From contig NZ_JADDXU010000026.1 of assembly GCF_015163075.1 (NCBI RefSeq), forward strand, positions 50,942-114,941: a stretch of 64,000 bases of DNA, read 5' to 3'. The stretch is from Streptomyces justiciae. Lineage in GTDB: Bacteria; Actinomycetota; Actinomycetes; Streptomycetales; Streptomycetaceae. Made by a program: the position numbers and the translations under genes. Under the pieces are notes generated by a model. That model was not told the origin of the DNA, made no database searches, and was given only the letters and a program-made list of their open reading frames with translations. Shown here in pieces: positions 1 to 9,124 of the stretch. The stretch's first letter is position 1. Every line of letters starts with the position of its first letter.

Positions 1-627
1 GGTCTCGCTGCTGGACATCCAGCCCTTGGTGCCCGAGATCCAGGTGAGGATCGGCTTGATGTTCACGGTGCCGGAGGTGGAATCGGAGGTCCGCAGGAAC
101 GAGAAGACCTCGTTGGCGCCGTTGTTGCCCTTGTAGACGGTCCAGGTGTGGCCGCCGAGGGTGACGTTGCCCTGGGAGGTGCCGAGCGGGCCCACGGCTC
201 CGTTGTAGTTGACCCAGAGCATGATCTCGTAGTCGTAGTCGGTGTCCCAGATGTCGTACGACGTGTTGTACGCGCCGGACGACGGGACGGTGACGTTGTA
301 GCTGCTGGACAGCGAACCGAGCGAGGATATGGTCTTGTTGACCACCTTCTTGGAGTTCGGGTACGACTTGATGCCGCCGGTGTTGGGGTGGTTGGCCCAG
401 ACCCCCCAGTTGGTACCGGAGTTGGCCCAGATGCACTGGCTGCCGGCGCCGGAGCCCCAGATGTTGTTGTAGAGGGTGTAGCCGTTCAGGCTGGTGTTGC
501 CCCACTGGTCGCAGGAGTTCCACACGGCCGCCGAGGCGGGTGCGGAGGCGAGGCCGACGGTGGCGCCGAGGGCCATCGCCGGGGCGAGTACGGCCATGGT
601 GACTTTACGGAGCGTGCTCTTTGCCAT
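1..627 (-). CDS. GH12 endo-beta-1,4-glucanase/xyloglucanase, secreted (partial, C-terminus beyond left edge)
   Basis: Secreted glycoside hydrolase that would cut beta-1,4-glucan backbones (cellulose or xyloglucan) outside the cell. About 209 codons are visible. ATG at 627 follows a GGAAGGGA ribosome site. Residues 1-35 form a Sec signal peptide ending in an Ala-rich cleavage site. The mature protein opens VWNSCDQWGN, typical of actinobacterial GH12, and DYEIMLWVNY holds the predicted nucleophile Glu. The acid/base Glu expected near residue 200 of the domain, and any cellulose-binding module, lie beyond the window. The gene starts 38 bases after the GH95 stop on the same strand, so it is probably the last cistron of the xyloglucan operon. 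Family assignment is firm; substrate is inferred from the neighbours. Confidence 0.88.
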   Translation of the reverse strand, partial: MAKSTLRKVTMAVLAPAMALGATVGLASAPASAAVWNSCDQWGNTSLNGYTLYNNIWGSGAGSQCIWANSGTNWGVWANHPNTGGIKSYPNSKKVVNKTISSLGSLSSSYNVTVPSSGAYNTSYDIWDTDYDYEIMLWVNYNGAVGPLGTSQGNVTLGGHTWTVYKGNNGANEVFSFLRTSDSTSGTVNIKPILTWISGTKGWMSSSET

Positions 628-665
628 GGTGTCCCTTCCATGGGTGGGGGGAATTGCGGGGGTGG

Positions 666-2843
666 TTACCACGCCTCCAGACGCAGGACGTGGTCTTCTC
701 CGGCGACGAGGTCGAGCGGCCGGATGCCGGAGGAAGTCCTGAGTTCGACGCGGTGGGTGCGGGTGGGGCGCAGTACCGCGGTCGCTTGCTGTGGGGTCCA
801 GGTGAGGTCGAGTGCGGCGCCGAACCGGGTGCGCACGCCGAGGAGTCGGCCCTTGGGGCACCGGCCGGGCACCGCGGGCAGCAGCACCAGCCGGTCCGGC
901 GTCGACTGCACGAGCATCTCGATGAGCACGGCCGGCAGGGTGTGGGCGGCGTCGGCGTTGTAGACGTCGCGGTTCGGGTAGTGGGCGCTCATCAGCGAGC
1001 TGTGGAAGAAGTCGCCCTTGAGGACCTGGCCGAGGGCGTGCGCGACCCGTTCGCCGTCCCGCAGGCGGGCCGCGATCAGGGCGTGGTGGAGATGGCCGTG
1101 GGCGGAGTCGTTCTCGGCGCCGCGCAGTTCGAGGGCGCGGTGGGCGGCGTCGGCGAGGTCAGGGGTGTCGTAGGGGTTGATCTCGTCGAGGGGCCAGACG
1201 CCGTAGAGGTGGCTGAGGTGGCGGTGGTCGTAGGTGTCCTCCAGGCCCGGCCAGGCCCATTCGGCGAGGGCGCCGTCGTCGTTGATCCGGTGCGGCGGCA
1301 GACGGTCGGCGAGGGCGCGCAGGCGGTCCGCGTCGTCCGGGTGGTAGGCGGCGGCCGTGTACAGGGCGTGCCGGGCGGCCGAGAGGTCCATCGCCGCGTT
1401 GATCGCGCCCCAACTGGCGTTGGCCGGACGGTTCTCGGGCGAGTAGGAGGGGACGACGACGAGGTGGCCGTCGGCGTCGGTGCGGGTGAGGAAGTCCTCG
1501 TAGAACAGGGCGACTTCGGCGAGCGCGGCGGCGGTGCGCGGGTCGCGGGTGCCGGTGGTCTCGTCGTGGTCGACGAGCGGCTTGAGCAGCCAGTCGGCGC
1601 CCGCCGTCCACAGGTGCAGCGGGTACTCGCGCTCGAAGTGGTACGTCAGCCCGGACTCGCCGTCGCTGTGCGGCGGGGCGACGATCCCGCGGGCGCCGAA
1701 GATCGCTCGGGCGTTGTCCCGCCAGTCGGCCAGCTGCCCCTGGATCAGGGCGGCGAGCGCCTCGGTGACCTCGGGGAGGGCGGCGGACGCGGCGGACGCG
1801 GTCTGGAGGTTGACGTTGGCGTCGTTGGTGAACGCGCCCGACCAGGCGGTGTCCCAGTCGCCGGTCCACAGGCCGGTGAGACGGGGCGGGAAGAGGCCGC
1901 TCGCGGAGAGCAGGTGGTAGCGGCCGGCGGCGAAGAGCCGCTCCATGAGGGCGGGGCTGTCGGGGTGCTCCAGCAACTCCGAGCCGGACAGGGCGCGTTC
2001 GGCGGGGTCGGCGTCCAGGTCGAGGGTGACGCGCTCGTAGGCGGTGCGGTGGAGAGGCGTGTGGCGGTCGAGGAGGGCGGTGTGGTCGAGGGGCAGGTCG
2101 CGCAGGGCGCGGGCCTCCTCCATCACGTCCAGCTCGCCGGTGTGCCGGACGACGCGGGTCAGCAGCAGCACCGACTCCGGGCCGGTGATCCGCAGGCCGG
2201 GCGGGGTGAGCGTGGCGGTGCCGCCGGTGACCTGCACGAGGGTGACGCCGGTGTAGGCGCGGTCGCTGCCGGGGTAGCGGGCGCGCAGGGTGAGTAGGGC
2301 GCCCTCGGGGGTGAGGACGGCACCCTGGCCGACGCCGAGGTCCTTGGGGGCGCCGGGCAGCCGGTGGTCCAGGGAGATGTCGAGGTCGCCGGCGGTGACG
2401 CGCTGGACGATGACGTCGTCGGCGCGGGAGACGAAGACCTCGCTGTCCCAGCCCTCGTACCAGGTGCGGGTGACGCCGGTGGCGAAGTCGACGGACCGGT
2501 GGTAGCCGGGCGCTTCGCCGGTCGCTGTGCCGCGCAGCCGGATCTGGAAGGCCGGGTGGAAGGGCTGCACCCACTGCAGGTCCCGGCCGTCCGTGAAGCG
2601 TTCGGCGGCATCGAGTTCGCCGGCGAGCAACCGGTCCTGGAGGGCCGGGAGTTCGGCGGCCAGCTCCGGCGGGCGGGCGTGCTCGGACCCGTTGGGGCGG
2701 ACCAGGGTGTGATGGGTGACGACGACCCGCTCGTCGTTCGGCTCGCCGAACACAAGGGTGCCGTGACGGCCGTTGCCGCTCAGGAAGCCGTCCTCCCAGC
2801 GGGCGGCCGGTCGGGGTTCCCAGGTGCCGTGCGCAAGGCTCAT
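666..2843 (-). CDS. GH95 alpha-L-fucosidase (or alpha-L-galactosidase)
   Basis: 725-residue protein, the usual GH95 length, with no signal peptide, so probably cytoplasmic and acting on imported oligosaccharides. The N-terminal beta domain begins near residue 8 (WEPRPAARWEDGFLSGNGR). The catalytic (alpha/alpha)6 part contains SYSPENRPA, where the Glu corresponds to the family general acid, the Asn-containing NDANVNLQTASA block, and HRHLSHLYGVWP. GH95 enzymes remove alpha-1,2-fucose (some alpha-galactose) from galactosyl side chains, which suits fucosylated xyloglucan. Its ATG overlaps the GH42 stop by 4 bases (ATGA), indicating translational coupling. The choice between fucosidase and galactosidase cannot be made by reading. 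Confidence 0.85.
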   Translation of the reverse strand: MSLAHGTWEPRPAARWEDGFLSGNGRHGTLVFGEPNDERVVVTHHTLVRPNGSEHARPPELAAELPALQDRLLAGELDAAERFTDGRDLQWVQPFHPAFQIRLRGTATGEAPGYHRSVDFATGVTRTWYEGWDSEVFVSRADDVIVQRVTAGDLDISLDHRLPGAPKDLGVGQGAVLTPEGALLTLRARYPGSDRAYTGVTLVQVTGGTATLTPPGLRITGPESVLLLTRVVRHTGELDVMEEARALRDLPLDHTALLDRHTPLHRTAYERVTLDLDADPAERALSGSELLEHPDSPALMERLFAAGRYHLLSASGLFPPRLTGLWTGDWDTAWSGAFTNDANVNLQTASAASAALPEVTEALAALIQGQLADWRDNARAIFGARGIVAPPHSDGESGLTYHFEREYPLHLWTAGADWLLKPLVDHDETTGTRDPRTAAALAEVALFYEDFLTRTDADGHLVVVPSYSPENRPANASWGAINAAMDLSAARHALYTAAAYHPDDADRLRALADRLPPHRINDDGALAEWAWPGLEDTYDHRHLSHLYGVWPLDEINPYDTPDLADAAHRALELRGAENDSAHGHLHHALIAARLRDGERVAHALGQVLKGDFFHSSLMSAHYPNRDVYNADAAHTLPAVLIEMLVQSTPDRLVLLPAVPGRCPKGRLLGVRTRFGAALDLTWTPQQATAVLRPTRTHRVELRTSSGIRPLDLVAGEDHVLRLEAW

Positions 2844-4807
2844 GGCTTCAGCACCGCCACTCCGTAGCGGTCGAGGGTGAGTTCGTCCGTGACGTTCATG
2901 CCGGTCAGCAGATCACGGAAGGCGCCCGGAACTCGAACGGCCACCGACTCGCGCCCGTGGTTGAGCACGAACAGCAGCTCACCCCGCCGTACGGCCTCGA
3001 CCCCCGCCGGAAGCCCCTCCAGCACCGGCCGCACGCCCGCCTCGGCCGCGAACTCGGCGAGCATCGCGCGCAGTTGATCCGATTCGGGAAGGGTCGCGAG
3101 ATAGCGGGCCCGGCCCTTGCGCAGCACGGCGGGCAGCCCGTCGAGTTCGCCGCCCTTGAAGGCGGCGGCCACGACCGCCTCCCCGTCCGTCTCGATCTCC
3201 TCCGACCACAGGGTGCCGCGGAACCCGTCGCACTCGACGGCCTCCCCCGCGTCCAGCGGCCACCACTCGTGCAGAGTGCGGATGCCGAACAGCTCCCGCA
3301 GGCGTACGTCCATGCCGCCGGGCCTGACCCGGTCGTCCTGGTCGGCGACGCCGGTCAGGAAGCCGGAGACGAGGGTGCCGCCCTGGCGGACGTAGGAGAG
3401 GAGGTTCTCGATCGCCGCGTCGGTGAGGGCGTACAGCTGCGGGACGACGACGAGCTTGTACGCGCTCAGGTCGTGTTCGGGGTGGGCGAAGTCCGTGGCG
3501 AGGTGGGCCTCCCAGAGGGCCCGGTGCCAGGCGGTCAGGACCTGCGGATAGTCGACCTCGCCGGAGAGCCGGCCCTCGTGGGCGCCGGCCCACCAGGAGT
3601 GCCAGTCGTGCAGGATCGCGATGTCGTTCCCGGTATGACTCTCCGTCACCTCGGCGCCGATCCGGCCGAGTTCCGCGCCGAGTCGCTTGACCTCCTGGTA
3701 CGTGCGCCCCCGCTCCCCCGCGTGGCTGACCATTCCGGAGTGGAACTTCTCGGCGCCCTGCCGGGACTGCCGCCACTGGAAGTAGCAGACGGCGTCGGCG
3801 CCGCGGGCGACGGCCTGGAGCGACCAGAGCCGGTTGAGGCCGGCCGGCTTGGGATGGTTCACGCCCCGCCAGTTGACGGGCCCGGCCGCCTGCTCCATCA
3901 GCATCCAGGGGCCCCGGGCCTGCGAGCGGGTCATGTCCTGCACGAGCGCCGCCTGTTGGGCGCCGAGCGGGTCCCGCGGGTCGGGATAGAGGTCGACGGA
4001 GACGACGTCCTCCTCCTCGGCCCACCGCCAGGCGTCCTGCCCCGTCCACAGCGGCATGAAGTTGGTGGTGACCGGGAGGTGCGGGGTGTGCCGCCGCACG
4101 ATGTCCCGTTCGGCGAGGAAGCACTCCAGGAGCATGTCGGAGGTGAACCGCTTGAAGTCGAGGACCTGGGTCGGGTTCTTCAGATAGTGGGCGTGGCGCG
4201 GGGTGTGCACCTCGGCCCAGTCGCCGTAGCCCTGGCTCCAGAAGGCGGTGCCCCAGGCGGAGTTGAGGGCGTCGAGCGTGCCGTACCGCCGCCGGAGCCA
4301 GTCCCGGAAGCGGGCGGCGGCCTCGTCGCCCCAGTCGAAGGTGCAGTACTCGTTGTTGATGTGCCACATCGTGAGGGCGGGGTGGCCGCCGTAGCGGGCG
4401 GCGAGGTCCTCGGTGATGGCGGCGGCGTGGCGCCGGTAGACGGCGCTGGAGTGCGAGAAGTGCTGGCGGCCGCCCCACCACTCGGTGCGGCCGTCCTCAT
4501 CGACGGGCAGGGTGTCGGGGTGCAGATGCCCCAGCCAGGGCGGCGGCGAGGCGGTCGGGGTGGCGAGGACGGCCCCGATGCCGTGCTCGTGCATGAGGTC
4601 CATGATCCGGTCGAGCCAGCCAAAGTCCCGTTCCCCGGGCCGGGGTTCGAGCCTGGCCCAGGAGAAGACGCCGAGTGTGACGGAGTTGACGCCGGCGTCC
4701 TTCATCAGCCGGACGTCCTCGTACCAGGTCTCCTCGGGCCACTGCTCGGGGTTGTAGTCACCGCCGAAGAGGATGCGGCCCCGGGTGGCGTCGGCGAGGC
4801 CGGGCAT
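2840..4807 (-). CDS. GH42 beta-galactosidase
   Basis: 655-residue GH42 enzyme, full length for the family, cytoplasmic (no signal peptide). N-terminal FGGDYNPEQWPEETW is the family hallmark. HINNEYC carries the acid/base Glu at about residue 153 and WMLMEQAAGP the nucleophile Glu at about residue 305. It would release galactose from beta-galactosides, here plausibly the Gal-Xyl side chain of imported xyloglucan oligosaccharides after fucose removal by the next gene. Its ATG shares one base with the GH74 stop (TGATG) and its stop overlaps the GH95 start by four bases, so the three hydrolases are translated as a coupled unit. Confidence 0.92.
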   Translation of the reverse strand: MPGLADATRGRILFGGDYNPEQWPEETWYEDVRLMKDAGVNSVTLGVFSWARLEPRPGERDFGWLDRIMDLMHEHGIGAVLATPTASPPPWLGHLHPDTLPVDEDGRTEWWGGRQHFSHSSAVYRRHAAAITEDLAARYGGHPALTMWHINNEYCTFDWGDEAAARFRDWLRRRYGTLDALNSAWGTAFWSQGYGDWAEVHTPRHAHYLKNPTQVLDFKRFTSDMLLECFLAERDIVRRHTPHLPVTTNFMPLWTGQDAWRWAEEEDVVSVDLYPDPRDPLGAQQAALVQDMTRSQARGPWMLMEQAAGPVNWRGVNHPKPAGLNRLWSLQAVARGADAVCYFQWRQSRQGAEKFHSGMVSHAGERGRTYQEVKRLGAELGRIGAEVTESHTGNDIAILHDWHSWWAGAHEGRLSGEVDYPQVLTAWHRALWEAHLATDFAHPEHDLSAYKLVVVPQLYALTDAAIENLLSYVRQGGTLVSGFLTGVADQDDRVRPGGMDVRLRELFGIRTLHEWWPLDAGEAVECDGFRGTLWSEEIETDGEAVVAAAFKGGELDGLPAVLRKGRARYLATLPESDQLRAMLAEFAAEAGVRPVLEGLPAGVEAVRRGELLFVLNHGRESVAVRVPGAFRDLLTGMNVTDELTLDRYGVAVLKP

Positions 4808-7014
4808 CAGGCGGGCTCCCCGTACTGGATACCGCGCCCGTTGGTGGCGAGGTACACGCGCCCGTGGACGCGGGGGTCACCGGCGATCGCCTCACCGGTC
4901 CAGCCCCACTGGTGCCGGTCGTCGTTGATCCGCACCCAGGACTTCGCCTCGTCGTCGGAGCGGTACACGGCGGTGATCGACTCGGTGGAGCCGACCATGT
5001 AGACGGCCGGGTAGTCGGCCCCCTCGGCGGCCTTGCCGAAGCCGAGGGCGTACGAGGCCCAGCAACTGGCGACCTTGGAGAAGCTGACACCTCCGTCAGT
5101 GGACCGGTACAGCCCGTTCCCCTTCAGGCTGAGCCAGAGGTCACCGGAGCGTCCGGGTGCCGCGACGAGCTCGAACTGGCTGTCACCGGACGGCAGCCCG
5201 CCCGCACGCGCGGTGAAGGTACGGCCACTGTCAGTGCTGGCGAGTAGCGTTCCTGTGTCGCTGTCGTATGCGTAGAAGAGCGTCGGGTCGGCCGGGTCGG
5301 CGACCGGCGTGGCGCCCTTCGGGAAGGAGGGGACCTCGGTCCAGGTGGCCCCGTTGTCGGTGGAGCGGTGGGCCGGGTATTTGGTGCCGTCCCAGTGCAC
5401 GAAGACCCACAGCAGGGCGGTGCCGTCGGCGTTGACGGCGATCGGCCCCGGTGCGTCCTTGGCGAGGGAGGGCTGGGCCGCGAAGGGCGCCCAGGTCTGC
5501 CCGCCGTCGTTCGAGTACGCCCCGTTGCCGTGGTCGCCCCACCCGGTGCGCACGACGTACGCCGGCTTCGCCGCGGCCTGCGCGAGTCCCGTCGCCGTCC
5601 CGAACACGGGGTTCGACGCCATGCCGCGCGAGGGGGACGCGGTGAGCTTCTCGTGGTACATCACGCCGATGTCCCCGGACCCGCTGAGCAGGTGCGCCTC
5701 CCCGACCGGGGGCGAGATCAGCAGCCGCGCGGAGGCCTCTTCGATCCCGCGGATCTGCGGGGCCCAGTTCTTCAGGTCCCGGGTGCCGTAGAGGGTGGCG
5801 CCGGTGCCGTAGACGACGTGCCGGGAGTCGTACGGGTCGAGCGCGAGCGCCTGGATCCACCAGCCGAACTTGGGCGCGTCCGCGCCCCACTTGAGATAGG
5901 GGGTCTCGGACACGTCGAAGACAGCGGAGTCCTTGAGGGACGTCCAGGAGCGACCGCCGTCGGTGGACCGGAAGACGGTGTCGACGAGGGCCCACCGGTT
6001 GTTGGTGGACACGACGAGGGTGCCTGGCCGCCGGGCGTCGACGGCGACCCCGCCGTACCCGAAGGAGTCGGTGCCACCGTCGTCGGTCGTCCCGCCGGGC
6101 TTCACCGGCGTGACCTCACGCCACTTCCCGTTGGCGGTGCACAACGCGTGCACACTGCCGTCCGACTGCCCGTTGGGTCCGGGTGCGTTGGCGTACGTCA
6201 GATACAGCTCACGGGTGTGCTTGTCGTACGCGGCCCGGATCGGCACCTTGGCGGCGGCACCGGAGGGCTGCCCAGGCACGGCCTCCCACGTGACCCCGTC
6301 GCCGGTGCGGTACAGGTTGGCGGCGGTCCCGTCGGAGTCGCCCCAGCCGGCGTAGAGGACCCGCCCGGCGGCGACGAGCAGGGTGACGCCCTGCCCCGAG
6401 GCGCTCGGCGTGCCCGGGAATCCGCCGGCAGCGGCCCAAGTAGCGCCCCGGTCCGTGGACTTGAGCAGCCCGTCATGTCTGGTCCCGAGCCAGAGGGTGT
6501 CACTGTCACGCGGGTCGACCAGCAGGCGCTCGCCGCACCCACGCCCGTCCTCATTGGCCCCGAGTTTGACGTCGAGATCGGTACGGGCCCAGGTGGCCCC
6601 CCGGTCGTCGGACCGCAGAACGGCCCCGTTGGAGGCCCAGGACTGCGCGTACGTACCGAGGGCGAGATAGACCCGGTTCGGATGAGCGGGGTCGACCGCC
6701 ATCGCCTCGACCCCGAGCAGGTTCCAGTCGTCCCACCCGAGGTGATCAGTGAGCGCCGTCCACCGCGCGGCGGAGTCGTCCCACCGATAGGCGCCACCGA
6801 TGTCGGTACGAGCGTAGGCGAGCCCCCGGACGGAGGGATGGAAGAGCACGCCGGTGACGAACCCGGTGCCGCCTTGGACGACGTTGCGCCAGCGGTAGGT
6901 GGGGGCGACGGAGGCGGCCAGGGCGCTCCCCTGGAGAGAGGGAACGGCGGTGAACGCAGCGGCAGCAGCGGCCCCGGCAAGAACAACACGACGACTGGGC
7001 CGTGATGCGCGCAT
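4807..7014 (-). CDS. GH74 endo-xyloglucanase, Tat-exported
   Basis: 735-residue secreted enzyme of the two seven-bladed propeller GH74 family. Residues 1-33 form a twin-arginine signal (SRRVVLAGAAAAAAF) ending at an ALA-AS cleavage site. The mature chain has many BNR/Asp-box repeats (STDRGATW, STDGGRSWTS, STDNGATWTE, STDSGRTF). YARTDIGGAYRWD and GSGDIGVM hold the two catalytic aspartates expected in the family. No cellulose-binding module is visible. It would cleave polymeric xyloglucan outside the cell and feed the importer encoded just upstream. A GAGG ribosome site precedes the ATG. The 128-base gap to the permease gene contains a Streptomyces interspersed repeat. Confidence 0.9.
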   Translation of the reverse strand: MRASRPSRRVVLAGAAAAAAFTAVPSLQGSALAASVAPTYRWRNVVQGGTGFVTGVLFHPSVRGLAYARTDIGGAYRWDDSAARWTALTDHLGWDDWNLLGVEAMAVDPAHPNRVYLALGTYAQSWASNGAVLRSDDRGATWARTDLDVKLGANEDGRGCGERLLVDPRDSDTLWLGTRHDGLLKSTDRGATWAAAGGFPGTPSASGQGVTLLVAAGRVLYAGWGDSDGTAANLYRTGDGVTWEAVPGQPSGAAAKVPIRAAYDKHTRELYLTYANAPGPNGQSDGSVHALCTANGKWREVTPVKPGGTTDDGGTDSFGYGGVAVDARRPGTLVVSTNNRWALVDTVFRSTDGGRSWTSLKDSAVFDVSETPYLKWGADAPKFGWWIQALALDPYDSRHVVYGTGATLYGTRDLKNWAPQIRGIEEASARLLISPPVGEAHLLSGSGDIGVMYHEKLTASPSRGMASNPVFGTATGLAQAAAKPAYVVRTGWGDHGNGAYSNDGGQTWAPFAAQPSLAKDAPGPIAVNADGTALLWVFVHWDGTKYPAHRSTDNGATWTEVPSFPKGATPVADPADPTLFYAYDSDTGTLLASTDSGRTFTARAGGLPSGDSQFELVAAPGRSGDLWLSLKGNGLYRSTDGGVSFSKVASCWASYALGFGKAAEGADYPAVYMVGSTESITAVYRSDDEAKSWVRINDDRHQWGWTGEAIAGDPRVHGRVYLATNGRGIQYGEPA

Positions 7015-7061
7015 GACACGTACCTCACAATTCTGAGACAGGGGAGGGAGACGTACCTAAA

Positions 7062-7108
7062 GGGGCGCGGGGAACTGCGCGACCAGCCACAACAAACCCG
7101 CAGCCGCC
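7062..7108. repeat. Streptomyces interspersed intergenic repeat
   Basis: The block beginning GGGGCGCGGGGAACTGCGCG, followed by ACCAGCCACAAC and ending CCGCAGCCGCC, matches from memory a short element seen in very many Streptomyces intergenic regions. It sits in the 128-base gap between the second permease and the GH74 gene, inside the operon. Its function is unknown; an mRNA-processing or attenuation role is only a guess. A genome-wide self-search would settle copy number. Confidence 0.5.
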
Positions 7109-7142
7109 AACGATCAGAAGCACCCCAGTGAGTAGGCGCCGT

Positions 7143-8066
7143 TCAACCCTTGACCGCGCCCGTCAACATGCCCTTCTTGAAATGCCGCTGCACGAAAGGC
7201 GAAAGCACAGCCACCGGCAGCAAAGCCATCACCATCACAGCCATCTGAACGGCCAGCCCCGACAACTGCCCCGTCTTGATCGCCTGCCCCAACCCCACCG
7301 GCGCCTCCTGCTTCTGCACCAGCTGGATCATGACGTTCTGCAACGGCATCATGTCCTGGTCGTTCAAGTACAGCGACGCGTTGAACCAGGCGCTCCAGTA
7401 CCCCACCGCGTAGAACAGCGTGATCACGGCGATGACCGCCCGAGACAACGGCATCACGATCTGCCAGAGAATCCGGAAATCCCCGGCCCCATCGATCCGC
7501 GCGCTGTCGGTCAGCTCCGACGAGATCCCCATGAAGAACCCGCGCAGCACCAGGATGTTGAAGACACTGATCGCACTCGGCAGGATCAGCGCGAGATAAC
7601 TGTCCGTCAGCCCGAGGGTCTGCACCAGCAGATACGTCGGAATGAGCCCGGCGCTGAAGAACATCGTCGCCAGCAGGACCATCAGGATCCACCGGTGCCC
7701 GAGCGATCCCGACCGCGACAGCCCGTACGCGCACAGCACGGACACGGTCATCGAGAACGCGGTGCCCACGGCCGTGACGAGCACGCTGATGATCGCCGCC
7801 CGGGTGACCTGCCCACCGCTGAGCAGCTCCTGGTAGGCCACGAACGTGATGCCCTTCGGCACCATCACCAGCCCGCCGGCCTCGTCGATGGTCTTGCGGG
7901 ACGAGAGGCTGGTGACGACGACGATCCACAGCGGAAAGAGAATCGCCAGGCACGCGATCCCGAGCACGAGCCCCTTGCTCGCCAGCCCCACCTTCGAGGG
8001 AGGCTCCTCCCACACCGGCCGAGGCGGCGCGGCGAACCGGCCGGGTTTGTCGATGACGACGCTCAC
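7143..8066 (-). CDS. ABC sugar transporter permease (LplC/YtcP type)
   Basis: 307-residue inner-membrane permease of a CUT1 carbohydrate importer, six predicted helices. The EAA-type loop is recognisable in ARIDGAGDFRILWQIVMPLS. The start is GTG at 8066, which overlaps the stop of the preceding permease by four bases (GTGA). A long in-frame extension upstream is only the reading frame crossing the neighbours. It pairs with the other permease and the lipoprotein upstream. No ATP-binding subunit is encoded here; in Streptomyces such CUT1 importers are energised by the shared ATPase MsiK, so that is the likely partner. Confidence 0.88.
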   Translation of the reverse strand: MSVVIDKPGRFAAPPRPVWEEPPSKVGLASKGLVLGIACLAILFPLWIVVVTSLSSRKTIDEAGGLVMVPKGITFVAYQELLSGGQVTRAAIISVLVTAVGTAFSMTVSVLCAYGLSRSGSLGHRWILMVLLATMFFSAGLIPTYLLVQTLGLTDSYLALILPSAISVFNILVLRGFFMGISSELTDSARIDGAGDFRILWQIVMPLSRAVIAVITLFYAVGYWSAWFNASLYLNDQDMMPLQNVMIQLVQKQEAPVGLGQAIKTGQLSGLAVQMAVMVMALLPVAVLSPFVQRHFKKGMLTGAVKG

Positions 8067-9097
8067 TTCTTGTACACCCCCTGCTCGCCCATGAGATGGG
8101 CCACCTTGTTCGCGGCCAGGACGAGACCGATGCTGATGACGCCCTTGACGAGTCCGGCGGCGGCCGCGTAGCCGAAGTCCTGGTTGCGGACGCCGTTCCA
8201 CCACACGAAGGTGTCGAGCACTTCCGCGGCGCCCGGTCCCACGGCGTCTCTCTGCAAGAGGATCTGCTCGAAGCCCACCGTCAACGCGTCGCCGACCCGC
8301 AGCACCAGCAGCAGCGCGATCACCGGCCGCAGCGCGGGCAGCGTGACGTGCCACATCCGGCGCCAGCGGTTGGCTCCGTCCATCGCGGCGGCCTCGTACA
8401 GGTCGGGGCTGACGGCGGCGAGCGCGGCGAGGAAGACGATGATCCCCCAGCCGGCGTCCTTCCAGACGGACTGCGCGGTGACCAGGAACTTGAAGGTGTT
8501 CGGGTCGGTCATGATGTCGAGGCCGTCGTAGCCGTGCTCGCGCAGCAGCTGGGAGAGCAGCCCCGCACCGCCGAGGAGTTGCTGGAAGACCGAGATCACC
8601 AGCACCCACGAGAAGAAGTGCGGCAGATAGAGAACGGCCTGGGCGACCGCCCGCACCCGGGGCCTGACCACGCTGTTGATGAGCAGCGCGAGCAGGATCG
8701 GGATGGGGAAGAACAGCAGGAGCTGGAGGAAGAAGAGCACCAGCGTGTTCTGGACCGCCGACCAGAAGGAGGAGTCCTCGAAGATCCGCTGGAAGTTCTC
8801 CAGCCCCACCCAGGGGCTGTGCAGCATGGACACGACGCCGTTGTCGCTGATGTAGGGGTCGTAGTCCTGGAAGGCCACCACGTTGCCGAGGATCGGCACG
8901 TAGTTGAAGAGCAGTACCAGGGCGACGGCCGGCAGCGTCATCAGGAGCAGGACGCGGTCGCGTCGGAACCTGTGCCGCAGACTCAGCTTTCCCGGACGTC
9001 GCTTCCGGCTGGAACCGGTGGCGCCGCCGGACGCCACCGGGGTCTTCGCCGTCGAGTCGGCCTCGGTCCTGCTCCGAGGCACCGTGCTGTGGGACAC
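8063..9097 (-). CDS. ABC sugar transporter permease (LplB type)
   Basis: 344-residue permease with a longer cytoplasmic N-terminus (about 55 residues, basic) and six predicted helices, typical of LplB/UgpA-like subunits. The EAA loop reads YEAAAMDGANRWRRM. GTG at 9097 follows AAGGAGAA. It lies 27 bases after the binding-protein stop and overlaps the next permease by four bases. Its substrate is not determined by its own sequence; the flanking GH74, GH42, GH95, GH12 and GH3 genes point to xyloglucan oligosaccharides. Confidence 0.88.
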   Translation of the reverse strand: MSHSTVPRSRTEADSTAKTPVASGGATGSSRKRRPGKLSLRHRFRRDRVLLLMTLPAVALVLLFNYVPILGNVVAFQDYDPYISDNGVVSMLHSPWVGLENFQRIFEDSSFWSAVQNTLVLFFLQLLLFFPIPILLALLINSVVRPRVRAVAQAVLYLPHFFSWVLVISVFQQLLGGAGLLSQLLREHGYDGLDIMTDPNTFKFLVTAQSVWKDAGWGIIVFLAALAAVSPDLYEAAAMDGANRWRRMWHVTLPALRPVIALLLVLRVGDALTVGFEQILLQRDAVGPGAAEVLDTFVWWNGVRNQDFGYAAAAGLVKGVISIGLVLAANKVAHLMGEQGVYKK

Positions 9098-9124
9098 GGC
9101 CGTTCTCCTTGCCTCGGTACCGGG

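Noticed and set aside
2957..5002. Very long plus-strand open frame opposite the GH42 gene
   Set aside because: Antisense shadow typical of 70 percent GC DNA: Val/Gly/Asp-rich translation, no family motif, while the minus strand encodes clear GH42.
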